A stretch of 64,000 bases of DNA from Pontibacter aydingkolensis (GTDB lineage Bacteria; Bacteroidota; Bacteroidia; Cytophagales; Hymenobacteraceae): contig NZ_JAHYXK010000004.1 in the NCBI RefSeq assembly GCF_019443125.1, positions 302,703-366,702 on the forward strand, in the 5' to 3' direction. The notes under the pieces are model-generated. The model saw only the letters and a list, made by a program, of their open reading frames with translations, did no database searches and was not told where the DNA came from. Positions 58,874 to 64,000 of the stretch are shown here, one piece after another; position 1 is the stretch's first letter, and each line of letters begins with the position of its first letter. A program made the translations under genes and the position numbers.

Positions 58874-60121
58874 GTGCCTTAGTTGTGGAATAAAGAATAA
58901 CAGGATACCCAACGGCAAAAGTATACTTACGCCAAAAAGCAACTCGTTATAGTATGGCATAGCGCCAACCTTAGCCCAGAACAATGTCCCTTGCAGAAAG
59001 AGCAATGCCTCGCTGCCTGCAAAAGCAAGTATAAACAGCCCCATACCCCATCGGCTTATACTACTTTTAAAACTTAACCAGCCCTGTTGCACGAAAAAGG
59101 AAAGTATAAAAAAGCTTACGAACCCGATAAGCACCAGGTGCAGATAGCCTATAATAAAGTGCCGTAGTTTATAAGCTAGGTCTGCAATGTATGGTAAAGC
59201 CGTGGCAAATTGCATGAGAGTTTTAAGTATAAAAGCCACCATTGCCAGCAAAAGTATATTTCTGTTCCAGCCACTAAACAAAGTATAAACCTGTTTACAC
59301 ACCGGCCAAAGTATAACTAGCAATAGAATCAATGCCACTACCTGTACCAAGACAGCTGTACCTCCCACAAAGTATACCCAAGCGTCCGGCTTTATCCAAA
59401 GTATAGATAAAAGGTAAGCAGGCAGACAAGCCCAGAACATCAACCTGAAAAATAAACGTCCATACTTTATATTGAAGCTGATTTGGTTGTGCTCCAGCAA
59501 CCAGATCAGAAGGCCCATCACGGCGAAGGTAAACCAGCCGTTGTACTGGAAGTGCAGGTAGAAATAGATAGCATTGTAGTATAACTGGCTGCCGCTGTGC
59601 CCCAATGCCATGATCGGCCCCATAGCCCACGGCCCCAACGAGGAAATAGCCAGGAAAAACAGCGCAGCCTTCACAAACAGAAAAGACAGCCGGTGCTTGC
59701 CCTGACTTATGTTAGCCTGTTTTGCATCTTTTAAGAACCGGTAAATAAACCAGTAGCTGAGCAGGATATGAGCCGTGGAAAAAGTAATGGAAACGGCCGC
59801 GTAACCCTGCACCGGAAAACTAAGCAGCATCCCCAGCACCGCCCCCTGCGATAGCCAGAAATGCCAGGTATACGTTTTTTTGTCCCGTAACTCAGGAGGC
59901 AGGAAAGTAACCAGCAACGCAATAAAAAGCGCAGGGTACAGCCAACCCAGCAATGCCACATGCGAGTGTGCGTGCAGCAGGTATTTAAAATTAAGTCCTG
60001 CCACAGGAGCCACAAACAGCCAACGCAGCAACAGGCCCAGCACAGCTACTACCACCAGGTTTAGTAGTGCCACCAGCAACCAATTGCGCTTTGAGTGGGT
60101 GTTAAAAGTATAATTCAGCAC
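58808..60121 (-). CDS. Second heme-copper oxidase-like membrane protein
   Basis: A 437-residue protein with about 12 helices. The motif HAHSHVALLGWLYPALF near 49 and a His in the helix with YNAIYFYLHFQYNGWF near 183 are like those of the oxidase/NnrS-like class, and it resembles the 50.7-kb protein in size and in its first helices. No partner subunits are next to it. Its last 21 residues (RPHSVFKTCGRLVSNEVPARS less one) are encoded by a dispersed 99-base repeat, so the natural C-terminus was altered. The gene contains about 11 AAGTATA copies in 1.3 kb, the highest density of the window. Function in NO/O2 metabolism is inferred from context. Confidence 0.72.
   Translation of the reverse strand: MLNYTFNTHSKRNWLLVALLNLVVVAVLGLLLRWLFVAPVAGLNFKYLLHAHSHVALLGWLYPALFIALLVTFLPPELRDKKTYTWHFWLSQGAVLGMLLSFPVQGYAAVSITFSTAHILLSYWFIYRFLKDAKQANISQGKHRLSFLFVKAALFFLAISSLGPWAMGPIMALGHSGSQLYYNAIYFYLHFQYNGWFTFAVMGLLIWLLEHNQISFNIKYGRLFFRLMFWACLPAYLLSILWIKPDAWVYFVGGTAVLVQVVALILLLVILWPVCKQVYTLFSGWNRNILLLAMVAFILKTLMQFATALPYIADLAYKLRHFIIGYLHLVLIGFVSFFILSFFVQQGWLSFKSSISRWGMGLFILAFAGSEALLFLQGTLFWAKVGAMPYYNELLFGVSILLPLGILLFFIPQLRHRPHSVFKTCGRLVSNEVPARS
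58919..59405. repeat. Densest cluster of AAGTATA/TATACTT motifs
   Basis: Ten copies in 490 bases (58,919; 58,922; 59,028; 59,103; 59,225; 59,252; 59,281; 59,311; 59,371; 59,399, positions by hand) inside the oxidase-like gene. Window-wide there are about 150. Confidence 0.85.
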
Positions 60122-60139
60122 GTATGAAGAAACGGCTCC

Positions 60140-60772
60140 TTAAACCGTTAGTTCTGCTTTAGCTAAAGCCTGCGTTGTTAACTCCAACAGGTCTTGCTGC
60201 AAGGCATTGCTGCGGTCTTTTGCATACCACAGTTGTACCTGTTGCACTAGTTCGTCGTGGCCGGCTGTTGGGTTGGCGGCTTTAAACGACACTACCTGCT
60301 CCTGTATAGCTTTTGGCCTTGAGCCCCATGTAAACAAGCGTTCTCCGGTTTCCGCATCAATACAGATCAGCTTAGGAATGGAACGGCTGCCGTTGCTCAG
60401 GCAGGTATCCATCAAAGACGGGTTTTCATCGCGCAGCAAAACAGTGAGTTCTATAACTGACGCTTCTGCAGCGATTCTGGCAATTGCAGGTAATAGCTGC
60501 GCACCATCCCCGCACCAGGCTTCTACCAGTACAAGCCATTTCCAGTTAGGTTGATTTTGCTCAAGGGTTTCCTTCAGTTCCGGAAGTATAGCAAACTGCT
60601 TTTCTACACGCTTCATGCGCTGCAGATTTAGTTTAGTAAAGCCTATCTTTTCCTCTATCTGCTCACCTCCGGAGGTTTTCTCCTGCTCAACCAGCTCCTC
60701 TACCAGCTTTCTGTATGCCTCATAAGTAAGCGGATTTACCAGTTCCTGCTCATGTATAGTAAGAGTATCCAT
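60140..60772 (-). CDS. Thioredoxin-like protein with a single active-site Cys
   Basis: About 210 residues from ATG at 60,772; a longer reading to 60,856 adds 28 residues with no family features and is not favoured. The thioredoxin fold shows WLVLVEAWCGDGAQLLPAIARIA, where the usual CxxC is CGDG, so only the first Cys remains, as in a common Bacteroidetes/Firmicutes thioredoxin-family branch. The conserved cis-Pro region is RSIPKLICID. It lies 18 bases upstream of the oxidase-like gene on the same strand and probably shares its transcript. Confidence 0.82.
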   Translation of the reverse strand: MDTLTIHEQELVNPLTYEAYRKLVEELVEQEKTSGGEQIEEKIGFTKLNLQRMKRVEKQFAILPELKETLEQNQPNWKWLVLVEAWCGDGAQLLPAIARIAAEASVIELTVLLRDENPSLMDTCLSNGSRSIPKLICIDAETGERLFTWGSRPKAIQEQVVSFKAANPTAGHDELVQQVQLWYAKDRSNALQQDLLELTTQALAKAELTV

Positions 60773-60914
60773 AACGCAATAGTTGCTTATACAAGTTAGC
60801 TTTATCAACTGCGTCATAAAATGACAAAAATCATATATAGGATTGATGCTACTCATTCAGCGACACCATCGGTTGCCCTACCTTGTGCCCACCTAAACAA
60901 GTAAATAACATCTG

Positions 60915-62726
60915 ATGTCACAAACTGCACCACATACATTTCACATACCTGTAATGGGTCTTGCTTTCTCTATTGATTCGCCGCTTAAGGTAGCGCGTTT
61001 CGGTATTTCTTCTGTTGTATCGCTGAGCGATGATAGCCTGCTGGAGCATATGCGCCAGCACTACAGCCAGGTATACAACAAGCCATATGCCCCTATCTCT
61101 GAGAAAGAAGAAGACTACCGTGCCAAACGGGTAACGGCTTATTTAAACCTGCTAGATGAACTGGTAACACAGCAAATGGCCGAAATGCAGCAGCAGGAAT
61201 TCGCCCCTGATTCTGACCTGACGAAGTACTTTGAGATGCTGCCAGAGAACTCTCTGCTGCATGAGCAATACCTGGAGATGAAACAAACTACAGCCCCGTT
61301 CTGGAGACAAAACCTGCAGGAGGAACTTTGTGATGCGATGGTAGCCGGAAATATAGATGTGAACATCATGACCAAGCTGGACAGGACCAACTACGCTAAA
61401 AACGGAGAGCAGCTGCCACAGGAGTATTCTGATGCGCTGGCTGCCTTACGTGGTTTTGCCAACAGCACGGTACGCTCTTCGGTGGTGTTCTCGGCGGGGA
61501 TGAACATGCGTTTGTATGGCTACTTAGAAAACTTCCCATGCTTTTACCCCGATGCCTCAGGCTTTTTCGAGAAGAAGGTGATCGTTAAAGTTAGCGATTA
61601 CCGCTCTGCCATGGTGCAGGGTAAAATACTGGCTAAAAAAGGGATCTGGGTGTCTGAATTCAGAATTGAGTCCGGTTTAAACTGCGGTGGCCACACCTTT
61701 GCTACCGACGGCTACCTGATAGGCCCGATTCTGGAAGAGTTTAAGCAGAACCGGGAGGCGCTTCGCCTGGAATTATATAGTTTATTTAGCTCTGCGCTGG
61801 CTGCAAAAAACATACATGTTCCGTTAAATGTGCCGGCACAACGACTTACCGTGCAGGGTGGTATTGGCACTGCACAAGAGCAGATGTTTTTGCTGGAGCA
61901 TTACGGAGCTGACAGCACAGGCTGGGGCACGCCTTTCCTGCTGGTACCGGAGGCCTCTACCGTAGACGAGCCAACCCTGCAACAATTGGCAGCCGCAAAA
62001 GCAGAGGATCTATTTCTTAGCCCAATCTCACCTTTGGGTGTGCCTTTTAACTCGCTGCGCAATACCTCCAACGAGTTGCTTAAAAAAGAACGTGCCGATA
62101 AAGGAAAACCAGGCAGCCCATGCGTAAAAAAACACCTGGTATCCAATACAGATTTTACCGATGAGGCTATCTGCACGGCATCGCGCAAGTACCAGCGCCG
62201 CAAACTGGAGCAATTGCAGGCACAAGATTTAGACCCGATCACCTACTTTACAGAGGAAACTAAAATACTGGCAAAAGAATGCTTATGCGAAGGTTTGGCA
62301 AACTCTGCCATCCAGCTGTACAATATCAGCAAAAAAGCTGCTACCAAAGCTATCTCTATCTGCCCTGGGCCGAACCTGGCTTACTTTTCAGGAGTGTTTA
62401 AACTGCAGGAAATGGTGGATCATATTTATGGCCGCTTTAACGCATTAAACAACACCTACCGTCCGCACATGTTCGTGAATGAATTAAAAATGTACGTGGA
62501 TTACTGGAAGAAAAAAAAAGAAGAGCAGCTGGACACGCTAACCGATAAGCAGTACAAATACCTGCAAAGCTTCTGGGATAATTTGCAGCAAGGCATACAG
62601 TATTACAAACAGCAGTTGCCGGTTATCTTCAAAAATGAGCTGGAACGCCAGGTTATTATGCTGGATGAGTTACTGGAGGCTGAAGACCAACTAATGCTGG
62701 CAAAACTGGAGAAAGCCGTAGTATAA
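60915..62726 (+). CDS. Conserved-looking 603-residue protein of unknown function, paired with queD
   Basis: Not recognised with confidence. The N-terminus IPVMGLAFSIDSPLKVARFGISSVVSL (about 11-37) and KKGIWVSEFRIESGLNCGGHTFATDG (about 244-269) give the impression of a TIM-barrel or FMN-type enzyme, but this is weak. The C-terminal half has several Cys (SPCVKKH, AICTASR, ECLCEG, ISICPGP) that could bind metal. The last 100 residues are helical with a KKKKEEQ stretch. No signal peptide. queD starts 3 bases after its stop, so the two are co-translated; a role in pterin, 7-deazaguanine or tRNA modification is possible. It has no AAGTATA copy. Confidence 0.75.
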   Translation: MSQTAPHTFHIPVMGLAFSIDSPLKVARFGISSVVSLSDDSLLEHMRQHYSQVYNKPYAPISEKEEDYRAKRVTAYLNLLDELVTQQMAEMQQQEFAPDSDLTKYFEMLPENSLLHEQYLEMKQTTAPFWRQNLQEELCDAMVAGNIDVNIMTKLDRTNYAKNGEQLPQEYSDALAALRGFANSTVRSSVVFSAGMNMRLYGYLENFPCFYPDASGFFEKKVIVKVSDYRSAMVQGKILAKKGIWVSEFRIESGLNCGGHTFATDGYLIGPILEEFKQNREALRLELYSLFSSALAAKNIHVPLNVPAQRLTVQGGIGTAQEQMFLLEHYGADSTGWGTPFLLVPEASTVDEPTLQQLAAAKAEDLFLSPISPLGVPFNSLRNTSNELLKKERADKGKPGSPCVKKHLVSNTDFTDEAICTASRKYQRRKLEQLQAQDLDPITYFTEETKILAKECLCEGLANSAIQLYNISKKAATKAISICPGPNLAYFSGVFKLQEMVDHIYGRFNALNNTYRPHMFVNELKMYVDYWKKKKEEQLDTLTDKQYKYLQSFWDNLQQGIQYYKQQLPVIFKNELERQVIMLDELLEAEDQLMLAKLEKAVV

Positions 62727-62729
62727 CCA

Positions 62730-63131
62730 ATGACCAAAATAAGACTTACCCGCCTGTTTACGTTCGAGGCAGCGCATGCCCTTCAAGGCTACGATGGCCC
62801 CTGCCGGAACATTCATGGGCACTCCTATAAACTGCAGGTTACGATCATCGGTTTACCTATCATCAACGATGAGCATCCTAAAAATGGCATGGTGCTGGAC
62901 TTTGGCGATCTGAAGCAGCTGGTGCAGGAAACTATACTTGACGTAGTAGACCACGCCCTGCTCCTCCGCGCCGATAGCGACAGCGACTTGGTAGAGGCGC
63001 TGCGCAAACTTAACCATAAGTTGCTGCTAACGCCTTACCAGCCAACCTGCGAAAACATGTTGATTGACTTTAAAACCAGGCTACGAAAAGTAATGCCGGG
63101 AAGTGTAGCGTTGCATAGCCTGAAGTTATGA
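62730..63131 (+). CDS. queD: 6-pyruvoyl-tetrahydropterin / 6-carboxytetrahydropterin synthase family protein
   Basis: A 133-residue enzyme. The Zn ligands are His in FEAAHAL near 16 and both His in IHGHSYKLQV near 30; the catalytic Cys lies in GPCRNIHGH. FGDLKQLV and DVVDHALLL near 55-72 complete the family pattern. QueD makes 6-carboxytetrahydropterin for queuosine and other 7-deazapurines; PTPS homologs serve pterin synthesis. It follows the unknown 603-residue protein with a 3-base gap. A terminator lies 69 bases downstream. Confidence 0.88.
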   Translation: MTKIRLTRLFTFEAAHALQGYDGPCRNIHGHSYKLQVTIIGLPIINDEHPKNGMVLDFGDLKQLVQETILDVVDHALLLRADSDSDLVEALRKLNHKLLLTPYQPTCENMLIDFKTRLRKVMPGSVALHSLKL

Positions 63132-63199
63132 GAAACGCAGAATTCTTTTGCAGAATGGTATGCTTCGGATGAGGTGTAAAGTAGAAGTATAAACGTTTT

Positions 63200-63235
63200 A
63201 AACAGCTCCGCTCAATTAATGGGCAGAGCTGTTTT
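63200..63235 (+). terminator. Rho-independent terminator after queD
   Basis: AAACAGCTC and GAGCTGTTTT arms with an 18-base spacer that is itself partly paired (CGCTC/GGGCA). T-rich tail follows. Confidence 0.7.
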
Positions 63236-63257
63236 GTTTGTGGGTGTTTTTTCAGAA

Positions 63258-63413
63258 TGATGATTCGCAGGATTACCGAAATTAAACAGGATTGTCCTCA
63301 GTCTCTGGTCCAACCACCCCTGCCCCTCCTTGGCTAAGGCGGGGAACTCTGGTACTAGTTTAGTACAAGTTTTAACATTGTAGTATGTGTTTAACCTCCC
63401 TTACACCTAGATC
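63258..63413. repeat. Dispersed repeats upstream of the IS element
   Basis: Contains a GATTCGCAGGATT unit, a CCACCCCTGCCCCTCCTTGG / CTAAGGCGGGGAA segment (partly palindromic) and TTAACCTCCC...AGATCT, all related to copies near 48.0 and 53.4 kb. The last unit is cut off at about 63,413, where the IS probably begins. Confidence 0.5.
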
Positions 63414-63471
63414 TGGAGTTGCTACCTTTATCCGGACATTAAGTTAAGCGAAAATTTAATACCTTAACGCT

Positions 63472-63786
63472 ATGTCACAAGAGAGAAGAAGATTTGACAA
63501 GGAGTTCAAGCTGATGGCCGTTGAGCTCAGCAAGAGCCGGAACAGCATACAGGAATTGGCCCATGAGCTGGGCGTCCGCCCGGAGCTCATCTACCGCTGG
63601 CGCTCAGAGCACCTGGAAAAGCCGGAGGGCAGTTTCACGGGCCACGGCAAGGCCAGGCACACGCCGGAGGAGGCCGAGATTGCCAGGCTCAGAAAGCAGC
63701 TTCGGGACGCGGAGCTGGAGCGCGGCATTCTAAAAAAGGCTATCAGCATCTTCTCCAGGGGAGACGGGAAATCCACAGGTTTATAA
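63472..63786 (+). CDS. IS3-family transposase OrfA
   Basis: A 104-residue protein with a helix-turn-helix (RRFDKEFKLMAVELSKSR start; IQELAHELGVRPELIYRWR near 25-43) and a leucine-zipper-like region (IARLRKQLRDAELERGILKKA near 69-89). It binds the IS ends and forms the N-terminal part of the fused OrfAB transposase. Codon use is richer in G/C than neighbours, which fits a mobile origin. Confidence 0.93.
   Translation: MSQERRRFDKEFKLMAVELSKSRNSIQELAHELGVRPELIYRWRSEHLEKPEGSFTGHGKARHTPEEAEIARLRKQLRDAELERGILKKAISIFSRGDGKSTGL
63732..63738 (+). promoter_or_regulatory. -1 ribosomal frameshift site A_AAA_AAG
   Basis: In the orfA frame the codons read CTA AAA AAG, giving the slippery heptamer in the right phase. 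A -1 slip enters the orfB frame (continuing GGC TAT CAG CAT), which is open to the window edge. Confidence 0.85.
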
Positions 63787-64000
63787 CCTTGTACAGCTCC
63801 AGATTTCCCGTTGAGAAGATGTGCCAGGTGTTCAACGTGAGCAGGAGCGGCTACTATGACTCGCTGAAGGGCTGTGCCTCCAACAGGGCCAGGGAGAACG
63901 AGCGGCTGCTGTCCTTGATCAGGGAGGAGCACAGCAAAAGCAAACAGCGCTATGGCTCTCCCCGCATAAGCCAGGCCCTGAGAGCCAGAGAGGTGGCCGT
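63735..64000 (+). CDS. IS3-family transposase OrfB, 3' partial
   Basis: The -1 frame reads through REIHRFITLYSSRFPVEKMC and NVSRSGYYDSLKG, then ENERLLSLIREEHSKSKQRYGSPRI, the HTH_21 region at the start of IS3 OrfB (IS150/IS3 type). It lacks its own clear start near 63,735, as expected when made by frameshift; ATG at 63,821 is an internal candidate. The DDE catalytic residues lie beyond the window. Confidence 0.9.

Larger units (their letters stand above)
63414..64000 (+). mobile_element. IS3-family insertion sequence, left end to window edge
   Basis: orfA plus the start of orfB with a canonical frameshift site. The left boundary is placed at TGGAGTTGC (63,414) because similarity to an intergenic repeat stops there and IS3 ends start with TG. 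The right end lies outside the window, so the inverted repeats could not be compared. Confidence 0.6.

Noticed and set aside
50721..60121. The two oxidase-like proteins as complete cbb3 oxidase or NO reductase
   Set aside because: Both are too short and lack partner cytochrome c subunits; only a distant similarity of helices and His residues is visible.

Overview
The window looks like a chromosomal segment of a Bacteroidota bacterium, most likely Cytophagales/Hymenobacteraceae (Pontibacter-like). The evidence is two SusC/SusD outer-membrane pairs, lipoproteins with Cys lipoboxes, almost no Shine-Dalgarno sites, a few TAnnTTTG-type -7 boxes, a Ku/LigD pair and G+C of roughly 47 %. The taxon is inferred from protein families, not from a database match.

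Bases 1-26,113 and 36,750-47,940 are rich in peptidoglycan salvage genes. They include a NagZ/beta-lactamase fusion (5' end outside the window), a NagX/HGSNAT-like membrane acetyltransferase, a DeoR regulator and a minus-strand run murQ > Na+ symporter > FAD/Fe-S D-lactate-type dehydrogenase. They continue with a very large secreted phosphodiester glycosidase/metallophosphatase, a NamZ (DUF1343) exo-muramidase, a TolC protein, an amidase lipoprotein, a GHL10 hydrolase, a DUF4397-SusD-SusC operon, a second minus-strand operon anmK > SusC > SusD, and a D-aminoacylase lipoprotein. The genes fit a route from wall fragments to MurNAc-6-P, then GlcNAc-6-P plus D-lactate, then pyruvate.

Between these lie NHEJ repair (ligD, ku; 27.3-30.8 kb), transporters (MATE, APC, small multidrug exporter, orphan ABC ATPase; 31.1-36.6 kb), an exported methyltransferase and a MacAB/Lol-type efflux operon (42.5-45.9 kb) whose last two genes are separated by repeat-like DNA holding a broken reading frame. 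From 48.2 kb come mug, an alpha/beta hydrolase and a nitric-oxide/low-oxygen block: Rrf2 regulator with three Cys, DUF59 factor, heme-copper-oxidase-like protein, DUF1858/DUF2249 protein, hemerythrin, RIC/ScdA, divergent class II ribonucleotide reductase, group III truncated globin, a second oxidase-like protein and a thioredoxin-like protein. The window ends with an unrecognised 603-residue protein paired with queD, and the start of an IS3-family element with a -1 frameshift site.

Two structures lie outside the gene list. First, the heptamer AAGTATA (or TATACTT) occurs about 150 times by hand count, against about 10 expected, in genes and between them, in both orientations and all codon phases, with clear deserts (both SusCD pairs, murQ, anmK, namZ). 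Second, intergenic spaces hold several families of small palindromic repeats, including twin 99-bp elements flanking the globin gene, one of which encodes the C-terminus of the neighbouring oxidase-like protein.
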